Positions 1 to 8,071 of a DNA stretch of 64,000 nt are shown here, in pieces (position 1 is the first letter of the stretch; each line of letters begins with the position of its first letter). The DNA is taken from positions 1 through 64,000 of the forward strand of contig CAJTXM010000011.1 of NCBI GenBank assembly GCA_910583545.1, written 5' to 3'. The translations under genes and the position numbers were made by a program. This DNA comes from an uncultured Christensenella sp. (lineage in GTDB: Bacteria > Bacillota > Clostridia > Christensenellales > Borkfalkiaceae). Below the pieces are notes generated by a model, which did no database searches, had not been told where the DNA came from, and saw nothing but the letters and a program-made list of their open reading frames with translations.

Positions 1-115
1 TATGTACGGTAGACTTGGAAATGTCGAAATGAGAGGCGCAGGCCCGCACCGTCGTATTTGTCTCTATTATGTACTCCGCTTCTTTCCTCACTCGTTCGGA
101 AATGTAATCAAACAT
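1..115 (-). CDS. spoIIID: Sporulation transcription factor SpoIIID (5' part only)
   Basis: The first 38 codons are present and the gene continues beyond the left edge of the window. The peptide begins MFDYISERVRKEAEYIIE and ends in FDISKSTVH. This matches the N-terminus of SpoIIID, the small DNA-binding protein that controls mother-cell genes together with sigma-E and sigma-K; the ISKSTVH stretch is its helix-turn-helix. The ATG is preceded by GGAGAG at a normal distance. Its presence argues that the host forms endospores. The C-terminal half cannot be judged here. Confidence 0.9.
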   Translation of the reverse strand, partial: MFDYISERVRKEAEYIIETNTTVRACASHFDISKSTVH

Positions 116-137
116 ACTTCTCTCCGCTGATTTTTGT

Positions 138-166
138 ATTATAAATTTATTCCTATGTGTGTCGAA
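138..166 (-). promoter_or_regulatory. Candidate promoter of spoIIID
   Basis: Read on the minus strand, TTCGAC, a 17-bp spacer and TATAAT lie about 20 bp upstream of the spoIIID ATG. The -10 is perfect and the -35 is weak. I did not find a convincing sigma-E promoter here, although sigma-E control is usual for spoIIID in Bacillus. Confidence 0.5.
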
Positions 167-200
167 TTATGCGGTTTATTGTAAATAATAAGATTTTTCT

Positions 201-2450
201 TTACTCCACGGTTTCTATAAAATTGACTTTGCCTTCCAAATCTTTGAAAAGTTCACGCTTGTCTTTCGGGAGAGTGATGCTTTCAAGATTCACGCAGTCG
301 TCAAGGTCGATTCCGAAGCGCATTGATTTCGGAATAACGATGGCTTTAAGCGACGTACAACCTGAAAAAGTTTCCCCGTAAACGGCTTCAACACCTTCGG
401 GAATTACAAGCCGTTCGAGCGACGAACAGCCGTTGAAAGCGTTTTTTACTTCTATTATGTTTTTCCCTGACGGAATAACGCTGTTTTTGCATCCGCATAT
501 CACGATGTATTCGGGTTTTCCGTATCTCATTTTAAGCCAGACAAGGCAGTTCCCCCAATCGGCATACTTCGAATTACCTTCACCGACTTTTATGCTTTCG
601 AGATAAGGTCCGCTTACAATAGCGTCGTAACCGATATCTTCCAGACTTGCGGGAATATATATGCTTTTTATTGCGTGACAGCGTTGAAAACAGCGCACGC
701 CTACGCTTTTAATTCCTTCGGGAAAATGCAGATATTCTATTGACGCGCAATCCGAAAAAGCTTCGTAACCGATTGTTTCAAGACCTTCTGACATATCCAA
801 GGTTTTCATACCCGAACATTTTTTAAACGCCTCACTGCCTATTTTTTTAAGTCCGCTTTTGAGCGAAGCGCCCGAAAGCTTTTTACAGTTGAAAAAGGCG
901 TTATCGCAGATTTCTTCAAGGCTTTGAGGAAAAACCGCGTTTTCAAGTTCCGAACAGCCTGAAAAGGCGCCTGTTCCGATAGTCTTTACCCCTTCGGGAA
1001 TAACTGCGTTTTTCAGCAGTTTACGCCCCGAAAAAGCGTTTGAGCCTATCTCCTTAATTCCCTGCGGAATTGCGCTTGCGTTACAGCCGATTAAAAGCAC
1101 GCCCTTTTTTATATCAATTAAACATTCGCCTTCCGAACGGAATTTTTTGTTACCGCTCTCCACCGAAATTTTGCGAAGATTAACACAGCCGTCGAACGCG
1201 TGAATGCCTACCGCAGTTACGGCGGAGCCGATTACTACTTCTTCTATACTCTCGTTTTTTACGAAAGCTTTGCCCGAAATTTTTGTTATCGACTGCGGAA
1301 TTACGACCTTATTTGCACTGCCCTTATACTTCATAAGAGTTTCTCCGTCCAGCTCGAAATCCGTTTCCGATGCCGCACCCCGACTTTGCGGCTGGAACGG
1401 GCAAAACTGAAAAGCGTCGTCGGCAATTACCGTATCGGTATTGAGAAAAGTTACTTCGCTTAATTTTATACAGTGCCTGAATGCGCGTGAACCTATATAC
1501 TTTACGCTTTTTGGTATAACTATACTCTCTAAATTTTCACAGCACAAAAACGCGTCCTTTTCAATAGTTTCTGTTCCCTCGGAAAGTGTTACGGACGAAA
1601 GCTGATAATTATGCTTGAACGCACCCGACGCAATATTCTTCAAGCCTTTTCCGATTTTCAAACTTCGGATACCTCCGTATGCAAACGCGAGGTTTCCTAT
1701 CAAAGTTACATTGTCCGGAATATCTACTGATTTTATATCGCAGGAATGAAACGCGTTCGCACCAAGTTTTTCGACTCCGCTTCCGAACTGAACCTCTTCA
1801 AGAGAGTGACACGCCTCGAAAGCACTTTTTGCGATGCTCTTCAATCCGTTTGGGAAAACAAATTTTTTTAGCCCGCTGCAATTAAAAAACGCAAATTCGC
1901 CTATCGTTTCAACCGAGGACGGAATTGTGATATAATTCAAACCGTACATACGGCAAAAAGCCCCTGTTCCGATTTTCGTCACACTGCCGTCGGAGGGAAT
2001 GACGCTGTTTTTGCAACCGCTCAAAAGAAGTTTTGCATTCACGTCTATAAGGCAGTTCCCTGCCGAACGAAAAACAGAATTACCGGACGCAACCTCTATA
2101 CTTTTCAAACCCGAACAGTTGTTGAACGGCTGTTCTTTACGGCTGACTTTTTTGAGCGTAGACGGCAGAGTTACCGAACTTAGACTTTCGCAAAAGTTAA
2201 AAGCCCAGCCTCCGATTTCTTCAAGCCCCTCCGAAAAACTGACGCTTTTCAGCCTTTTACAGCCGTTAAACGCATAGTCGCCTATTTTAACAACGCTTGC
2301 AGGAATTACCACGTTACGGCACCTCTGATCCTGAAAGGCGTAAGCGTCGATATATTTTACGAAGTTTGGTATCTCCACAATCTCTTCCCTGTCGAACTTG
2401 TACGAGTTGAGAGTATCTCCCGTGACGAAACCTTTGAATTCTTTGCCCAT
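201..2450 (-). CDS. BspA-type leucine-rich repeat protein (LRR_5)
   Basis: The 749-residue protein is made almost wholly of LRR_5/BspA-type repeats of about 23 residues. The recurring pattern is 'I..GAF..C..L..V.IP..V..IG..AF', as in KIGDYAFNGCKRLKSVSF. Two or three islands read 'SG...FRS.G.CLID' and interrupt the array at similar spacing, which suggests internal duplication of a larger block. Family members often bind host or microbial surfaces. Unusually, no signal peptide, membrane segment or wall-sorting motif is visible: the N-terminus (MGKEFKGFVTGDTLNSYKFD) is hydrophilic, so this copy is predicted to be cytoplasmic or exported by an unknown route. It has its own promoter and lies just downstream of the fructan operon terminator. 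Its role is unknown. Confidence 0.9.
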   Translation of the reverse strand: MGKEFKGFVTGDTLNSYKFDREEIVEIPNFVKYIDAYAFQDQRCRNVVIPASVVKIGDYAFNGCKRLKSVSFSEGLEEIGGWAFNFCESLSSVTLPSTLKKVSRKEQPFNNCSGLKSIEVASGNSVFRSAGNCLIDVNAKLLLSGCKNSVIPSDGSVTKIGTGAFCRMYGLNYITIPSSVETIGEFAFFNCSGLKKFVFPNGLKSIAKSAFEACHSLEEVQFGSGVEKLGANAFHSCDIKSVDIPDNVTLIGNLAFAYGGIRSLKIGKGLKNIASGAFKHNYQLSSVTLSEGTETIEKDAFLCCENLESIVIPKSVKYIGSRAFRHCIKLSEVTFLNTDTVIADDAFQFCPFQPQSRGAASETDFELDGETLMKYKGSANKVVIPQSITKISGKAFVKNESIEEVVIGSAVTAVGIHAFDGCVNLRKISVESGNKKFRSEGECLIDIKKGVLLIGCNASAIPQGIKEIGSNAFSGRKLLKNAVIPEGVKTIGTGAFSGCSELENAVFPQSLEEICDNAFFNCKKLSGASLKSGLKKIGSEAFKKCSGMKTLDMSEGLETIGYEAFSDCASIEYLHFPEGIKSVGVRCFQRCHAIKSIYIPASLEDIGYDAIVSGPYLESIKVGEGNSKYADWGNCLVWLKMRYGKPEYIVICGCKNSVIPSGKNIIEVKNAFNGCSSLERLVIPEGVEAVYGETFSGCTSLKAIVIPKSMRFGIDLDDCVNLESITLPKDKRELFKDLEGKVNFIETVE

Positions 2451-2510
2451 ATTTTTTACCCCTGAAACAACAGATTCGGCAGCCGGATTTTTAATACTGC
2501 CGATGAAATT

Positions 2511-2539
2511 ATTTTAACATAAACAGCTTTCTTTTTCAA
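2511..2539 (-). promoter_or_regulatory. Promoter of the LRR gene
   Basis: Minus-strand TTGAAA, 17-bp spacer and TAAAAT lie about 60 bp upstream of the LRR start. The site follows the terminator of the fructan operon, so the LRR gene is probably a separate transcription unit. Confidence 0.7.
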
Positions 2540-2562
2540 GTAAAATTTAAGACGGAAAAATT

Positions 2563-2593
2563 AAAGAGTTCGGGCTGAAATTCCGAACTCTTT
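2563..2593 (-). terminator. Terminator of the fructan operon
   Basis: The hairpin AAAGAGTTCGG / CCGAACTCTTT (11-bp stem, 9-nt loop) lies 10 bp after the stop of the cytoplasmic GH32. Read on the minus strand it is followed by a T-rich stretch. Confidence 0.8.
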
Positions 2594-2602
2594 ATAGTTT
2601 GA

Positions 2603-3955
2603 TTAATCAGTGATTTTCATATAGTCCGACAGGTCGTAGCGCACATAGCGGCAGCTGTCCGCGTTGCAGCGCAGAACGATTCCGTCGGCGTCCGGATCGG
2701 GACAGACCGCCGATGACAGCGCTTTTCCGTCAACGAAGATTTCAACGGAAAACAAGTCCGTTACAACGGTGACAGTATGTTTCTGCCGACTGTCAAGAGG
2801 CAGTTTACGCAAGCCCGCAAGCGATAAAGCGTCCGTTTCTTTGCCTACGATAGGCTCACCTGACAGTGAACGGTCGAAAGTCAACTGCGCTTTATCCGCG
2901 GTAATAACAGTTTGCATACCGTCTTTTTTCCGAAGTTCGAGGCGCAGGCTTTTCAGATTTCTGACCGAAATTTCTATAACGCCCGTGCTTGCATTGTCGT
3001 AAACTTCCCGCGCGCGTAAATCTTTGACTCTGCGGCCCTTGAATAAAGGCTTCTGAAAGAGTCTGCCCTTTTTCACGCAGATTTTCCGCGGAAGCGTGAG
3101 CATACCTGCAAAGCCGTATTTGCCGTAGGGAATATTTCTGTCCCACATATTCAGCCAGCCTATCATAACGGGCGTTTCCTTAAATATCTGCGCCGCATAA
3201 AAATCGAAACCGTAATCGATGATTTCGCTTTCACCGAAACCCTTATTCAGATTGCCAGCACGGTAAAACGTGCTGTGGATGTTGAGATGTTTTTCACCCT
3301 GCGGAGGCTGAAACTGTTCGCAGTAAGTGAGCAGACCGAGTTTTTTACTGTAGTCGGGACACTCTATCATAATGCCATCGCTGTCTTCTTTCAGAACGTC
3401 GCGAACGAATTTCCACCTGAACATATCGTCCGATGAAAACAGCAAGATTCTGCCTCTGCCGTCCTTTCGGCGCGCCGCGACGAGGCAGTAAAGTTCTTTA
3501 CCGTGTGCAAAGATTTTAGGGTCGCGGAAATCGCAGGGGGAATACTCATCAGGCAAATCTTTTTCGCCTATGACTATGCCGTGCTTTTCAAAATGCACGC
3601 CGTCAAAAGACGATGCAACCGCCTGCAACTGTCTGATGTTCTCCCCTCCGCCGTTTTCTTTAAAGCTTGTGTACATAAGCCAGAGTCTGCCTTTCCATAC
3701 GATTGCCGTACCGGAAAAACAGCCGTCGTCCTGACTGTCGGGAGACAGCGCCACGGGAAGCCGTTGCCAGCTTAAAAGATCTTTACTTTTGACGTGTCCC
3801 CAGTGCATAGGTCCCCAGTTAACGCTACTTGAATAATACTGAAAAAATACATGGTATTCACCTTTGAATTTTATGAGCCCGTTAGGGTCGTTTATCCAAC
3901 CGCGTTTACCTGTAATATGAAACTCAGGTCTGATTGTGTCCGTATGTTCTGCCAT
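2603..3955 (-). CDS. Cytoplasmic GH32 beta-fructosidase (sucrose/fructo-oligosaccharide hydrolase)
   Basis: This 450-residue GH32 enzyme has no signal peptide and should hydrolyse imported sucrose or short fructo-oligosaccharides in the cytoplasm. The five-bladed propeller holds the canonical motifs: WINDPNG with nucleophile Asp23, FRDPK with transition-state stabiliser Asp145, and ECPDY with general acid/base Glu198. A C-terminal beta-sandwich follows from about residue 310. The length matches the SacA/ScrB-type group. It is the last gene of the fructan locus, separated from the preceding lipoprotein gene by a hairpin. Whether the substrate is sucrose, its 6-phosphate or kestose-type oligomers cannot be told; ABC import favours unphosphorylated substrates. 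Confidence 0.92.
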   Translation of the reverse strand: MAEHTDTIRPEFHITGKRGWINDPNGLIKFKGEYHVFFQYYSSSVNWGPMHWGHVKSKDLLSWQRLPVALSPDSQDDGCFSGTAIVWKGRLWLMYTSFKENGGGENIRQLQAVASSFDGVHFEKHGIVIGEKDLPDEYSPCDFRDPKIFAHGKELYCLVAARRKDGRGRILLFSSDDMFRWKFVRDVLKEDSDGIMIECPDYSKKLGLLTYCEQFQPPQGEKHLNIHSTFYRAGNLNKGFGESEIIDYGFDFYAAQIFKETPVMIGWLNMWDRNIPYGKYGFAGMLTLPRKICVKKGRLFQKPLFKGRRVKDLRAREVYDNASTGVIEISVRNLKSLRLELRKKDGMQTVITADKAQLTFDRSLSGEPIVGKETDALSLAGLRKLPLDSRQKHTVTVVTDLFSVEIFVDGKALSSAVCPDPDADGIVLRCNADSCRYVRYDLSDYMKITD

Positions 3956-3974
3956 ATATCGCCTCTAAAAAGTT

Positions 3975-4002
3975 ACTGCGGTGCGGTAACGCGCACCGCA
4001 GT
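3975..4002 (-). terminator. Intercistronic hairpin before the cytoplasmic GH32
   Basis: ACTGCGGTGCG pairs with its complement across a short loop, and minus-strand CTTTTT follows a few bases later. It could be a partial terminator or RNA-stabilising stem that sets the level of the last gene. Confidence 0.55.
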
Positions 4003-4010
4003 ATATGTGT

Positions 4011-7000
4011 TTATTCTGCTTTTACGGCTATACGCCATTTAAGCTGTACTTCGCCGTAAATAATTTCTTCCTCTTCCCTGCCGACGGGAGCGGTTACGGT
4101 ATCGAAACCGTTTTCAATATCGGGTACGTTTTCATAATATGTTACGACGTCGTCAAAGAATGCGTGCGACCAAGCACCGCTACCCGTATCGTGAAGTTCC
4201 AGATAAAGTTCTTCGCCGATATGTCCGCTCAAATCGATAAAATAAGTTCTCATACAGGCCCAGGAGCCTTTACCCTCGCCGTCGCCTTCGAACGGGAAGT
4301 TCGCGTCCGAGAAGTGGTTCGGTTTGTAAGTTCCTATGAGCGTTCCGTCGGCTTTAAAGATTTTCAACGCCGCGGCGTTACCTCCCATTCTGACGGAAAT
4401 GTATCCCGAACCCGATAAGGTAAACGCAGACGATCTGACCGACCAGCTGTCGGCTTCTGCTATGCCCGTATCGAATCCGCTTAAAAAGTAGCCGTTATTG
4501 TTGAACGGAAGCTTTTCGCCCCAGTAGGTATCGGCGTTGATTATGCCGCCCGTCATTCCTTCCGTTTGAATAGTCCAACCGCTGAAATCGCCCGTTCCGA
4601 AATCGCCGTTTACTATCTGACCCTGAACAAAATAGGGAATTATTTCTTTACCTTCGGGTTTTTCACCGCCGAAATATGTCTGAAAATCGTCGACGGCAAT
4701 ACAGCCCCAGTCGCCGGAAGCATCGTCAAACACCTCTATATAGCACTCGGAATCGCTCTGCATACCCGTAAACTTATAGATATATCTGTCCATCGCGCCT
4801 TCAAAGCCCTTGCCTCTGTTGTTGAACTCGGCAAGAATAGTGTTATCGGTAGCCGTTCTTACCCGAACTCCGACATCAATATTGTGCGCACCGCCCATAA
4901 GGAAAGATATCCATCCGTTTTGTTTCAAAATAAAGTTACTGCTTTTAAGCGTGCCTCTGCCTGTTTCGAAAAAGCCGAAGCTCGGATTTGATTCGACACC
5001 GCTGAACAGATAATCGCCGTCTTTGTTGAACGGGTTTCCGTTGAAGTCATTGTCGGCGTTTATGACTTTACCGAAATCGGCACCGTCGTCCGCAACCGTA
5101 TAGGTCCAGCCCGTTAAATCGCCCGTTTCGAATCCGCCGTTTACAACGCGGTATGCCGTAGTATCTTTGATAACGAGTTTATAGGTATAAATTACCGTAA
5201 GCGCGTTTTCCACGCTTCCGACGGTTACGTTGAAGATGACTTCTACCGCTTCATCGCTGTAATTACCGTCAAAATTATACTCGTAGCAGTTATCCGCGTC
5301 AAGCGTTAATTCCTCTGAATTTCCGTCCGCGTTTACAGTGAATTTCAAAGTGAGGTTTGCCGGATTGCTGACGTTCTGAGCGAAGTCGATTTTTATCTTG
5401 TTTTTGTCGGTAAGAGTGAAAATATCTATATCCCGCACAACTTCCGGCTTGTTTACGACGGGTTTGTCGCCGCTTGTGAGTTTGACGGTAAGTACTATGG
5501 TAAGTTTGGGTTCACCCTTATATTTTACCGTGAGCGTCACGGTTTCGTCGCTGTCTTCTTCGACGTCGGAAGCCGTAATCTTCAAGCCGTCGACTGAAAG
5601 TTTTCCGCTTTCGGTCGAAAGCTCGTAAGTCAAAGACAGTCCGTTTTCGTCGACATATTTCAAAACGTCTACCGTAGCTTCCGCACCGGATTTCAGCACT
5701 ATCACCTTTTCCGCGTCCATTTCCGACGGAACTCTTAAAGCGAGGCTGTTTACGGCAACCGTAATCGCATTGAGAGCGCCGTCTATCTCGCTCTGAGTTA
5801 CGCCCTTTTTGCCTGCAAGCTCCTTTGCTTCCGCTATCTTTTCACCGAGGTGCGCATAGCTTTCGTCGGTATAATCGCCCTGTTCGATCGCCTCGGCTTC
5901 TGCGATTTTTTCCGTGAGAGCGGTGACGTCTGCAAGCTCGTTCAAAGCCGTGTAGCCTTTAGGTAATTCTTCCTCGGCTGCGTAATAGGTGACAAGGCTG
6001 TCGAATGTGACGAAGCCTATTTTTTCCGTTGCGCAATCGTTAATGACGATGCGTACCGTTTCGCCCTGCCACTGCGTCAGATCCGCGATGTAAGTTACGA
6101 GGTTAAGCGCGAACTGTTCTGTGCCGATTTTGTCGGCATCCCATCCGCCCACGTCTTCGAACTTATAATTGCGCCAAACCGCAAGCACCTCGCCCGCACT
6201 GCTTTCAAGCGTTACGAAACACCCGTTGCCTGCGCCGAGGGCGAACGAAATTTTGCCTGTTCCGCCGATTTTGAATTCGGGACTTGTCAAAGTTCCCACA
6301 TTTCCTTCCTTGCTTTCACCGCGGAAATAATTTCCGTCGTTGAACATAGGAAGATTTTCCCAGAAGGTTTCCGACGCGGAAATCTCGCCGATTTCGCCCT
6401 CCATAGTCCAGCCGTCGAGCCCGTCGTCGAATCCGCCGTTTGTGACGCGGTATGAAGACGTATCCTTTACCTTTACTTTATAGATATATTCTATCTCGAC
6501 GCCGTTCTCGGATACTGCGGTTACGGTCAAAACGACTTCCGACGCGGTGTCGGTAAAGTTACCGCTCACCGTATACGAACTGCCTTCGACGGCAACGCCG
6601 TTGACCTTGTAGCTTTCTATCTGCGAACTGTAATTGATATTTGCCGAAAGGTCAAGCGTGAGCGCGCCGGAATACAGATCGTGAACTTCGCTGTCGGAGA
6701 CTTCCTCCTGCTTCACGCTTGCGGGAGGGTAAGAAACGTTTACGGTTATGACCGCGGTTATTTCCCCGCAGGTTACAGTAACCTCCGCCGTGCCCTTATC
6801 CTTTGCCGTTACCGTAACGGAGGTGAGAGTCGAGCTGACCTCCACCGTGTCCGTCTGCCCGCAAGCAACCGTGACCGTGTGTCCGTTGGTTATTATATAG
6901 TCGGAGATTTCAAGCGTTACGGTCGCATCCGTTTCAACGGTAAGATTGATTGTATCGGTGAGTTTGACCGCCTCCGGAGGGGTCTGGGGGATATCGCCTA

Positions 7001-8060
7001 TAACCGCAGTAAAGTTAAGATTGTCCGTTACTGTAACCTGTGCGCCTGCCGGATACGTATCCGTTCCGTCCGACCAACCGTTAAACTGCTTGCCCTCTTC
7101 GAGTTCCTTTTCATATTCGGGAAGCGTCACTTTTCCGCCGTGCTCTATAATCTGTTCGACTCCGTCGACGGTTACAGTATAAGTTTTAGCTTTAAATACT
7201 GCCGTAACCGTAATATCTGCGGTTACCGTTATTTCGTATCCTGCCTGTCTCTTTTCGCCTCCGACCATCCAGCCGTCGAATTCTTTGCCCTCGGCAGAAG
7301 CGCCCGTGTATTCGGGAAGAATGAACTTTTCTCCGTCCGCGACAGAAGTTTCAACCCCGTCGACAGTGACTGTGAAGTAAACTTTTTCATCGCTGTCGAT
7401 AACCGAAATATTTACCCTGAAAGTTATATCTTCGTAAACTTTTTCGGGGTCGGCTTTTTCCGTGCATTTTGCGGTGACTGTTACAGAATACTCGCCCTTT
7501 TCTGCGGGAGTGAATTTGAGGACGTTTCCGTTTATCGAAACTTCATCGCTGAGAGTGGCGGAGTATACGATATCGAACTCATCTCCGCCCGATACGGGAG
7601 CGAGCGTGACTTCTGCAAAATCTTTGTCTTTCAAATCAAGATTCACCGAAACATCCCTGAACACGGGTGCGTCGGTTTCCGTCTTTTCCGCCGTAACTGT
7701 TACAGGGAAAGTTATGCTGACTTTACCGCATTTGATTATTACGCTTGTTCCGCCCTCGGCTTTGCCCGTTACCGTAACGGTGCCTCCGCTTTCGACCGCT
7801 TCGGCGACGGCGGTATCGGATGATTTAACTTCGATTTTGTTGCCGTTTGCCGTTATGTACTCGCTGACCGTTATGGTCGTACTCTTGCCCTTTTCAACTG
7901 AAATATTTTCTCCGTCTTTGACCTTAACCGCGTCTTTTTGCTGTTCTACCGTGTTCTGACCGCCGTTGTCTCCTCCGTCACAGCCTGAAATGACGGCAGG
8001 AACCGCACAGACCATAAACGTAGACAGTAAAAACGCAAGCAGTTTTTTTGACTTTTTCAT
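4011..8060 (-). CDS. Large multidomain surface lipoprotein with three NGGFETGD-type modules
   Basis: The 1,349-residue protein starts with a lipoprotein signal (VISGC, Cys27). Approximate order: a Big/Ig-like domain (40-130), a cadherin-like domain (131-222), two InlB B-repeat-like units (about 228-360), two more Ig-like domains, module A (from about 540), a FIVAR-type helical segment (about 710-765), further Ig-like domains, module B (from about 973) and module C (from about 1150). The modules start with (V/I)NGGF(E/D)TG(D)L.GW and end with a DD..TYY-like motif, the pattern of a jelly-roll carbohydrate-binding fold. There is no catalytic domain. The gene lies inside the fructan operon, so a fructan-binding or scaffold role at the cell surface is likely (inference). 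The C-terminal tail after module C resembles the tail of the neighbouring 1,144-residue protein. Confidence 0.85.
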   Translation of the reverse strand: MKKSKKLLAFLLSTFMVCAVPAVISGCDGGDNGGQNTVEQQKDAVKVKDGENISVEKGKSTTITVSEYITANGNKIEVKSSDTAVAEAVESGGTVTVTGKAEGGTSVIIKCGKVSITFPVTVTAEKTETDAPVFRDVSVNLDLKDKDFAEVTLAPVSGGDEFDIVYSATLSDEVSINGNVLKFTPAEKGEYSVTVTAKCTEKADPEKVYEDITFRVNISVIDSDEKVYFTVTVDGVETSVADGEKFILPEYTGASAEGKEFDGWMVGGEKRQAGYEITVTADITVTAVFKAKTYTVTVDGVEQIIEHGGKVTLPEYEKELEEGKQFNGWSDGTDTYPAGAQVTVTDNLNFTAVIGDIPQTPPEAVKLTDTINLTVETDATVTLEISDYIITNGHTVTVACGQTDTVEVSSTLTSVTVTAKDKGTAEVTVTCGEITAVITVNVSYPPASVKQEEVSDSEVHDLYSGALTLDLSANINYSSQIESYKVNGVAVEGSSYTVSGNFTDTASEVVLTVTAVSENGVEIEYIYKVKVKDTSSYRVTNGGFDDGLDGWTMEGEIGEISASETFWENLPMFNDGNYFRGESKEGNVGTLTSPEFKIGGTGKISFALGAGNGCFVTLESSAGEVLAVWRNYKFEDVGGWDADKIGTEQFALNLVTYIADLTQWQGETVRIVINDCATEKIGFVTFDSLVTYYAAEEELPKGYTALNELADVTALTEKIAEAEAIEQGDYTDESYAHLGEKIAEAKELAGKKGVTQSEIDGALNAITVAVNSLALRVPSEMDAEKVIVLKSGAEATVDVLKYVDENGLSLTYELSTESGKLSVDGLKITASDVEEDSDETVTLTVKYKGEPKLTIVLTVKLTSGDKPVVNKPEVVRDIDIFTLTDKNKIKIDFAQNVSNPANLTLKFTVNADGNSEELTLDADNCYEYNFDGNYSDEAVEVIFNVTVGSVENALTVIYTYKLVIKDTTAYRVVNGGFETGDLTGWTYTVADDGADFGKVINADNDFNGNPFNKDGDYLFSGVESNPSFGFFETGRGTLKSSNFILKQNGWISFLMGGAHNIDVGVRVRTATDNTILAEFNNRGKGFEGAMDRYIYKFTGMQSDSECYIEVFDDASGDWGCIAVDDFQTYFGGEKPEGKEIIPYFVQGQIVNGDFGTGDFSGWTIQTEGMTGGIINADTYWGEKLPFNNNGYFLSGFDTGIAEADSWSVRSSAFTLSGSGYISVRMGGNAAALKIFKADGTLIGTYKPNHFSDANFPFEGDGEGKGSWACMRTYFIDLSGHIGEELYLELHDTGSGAWSHAFFDDVVTYYENVPDIENGFDTVTAPVGREEEEIIYGEVQLKWRIAVKAE

Positions 8061-8071
8061 AAAATTCCCCT

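Noticed and set aside
6681..7823. A 380-codon open frame on the plus strand
   Set aside because: It is antisense to the large lipoprotein gene, is rich in Arg, Tyr and Phe as expected for a shadow frame of its codon use, and has no ribosome binding site or known motif.
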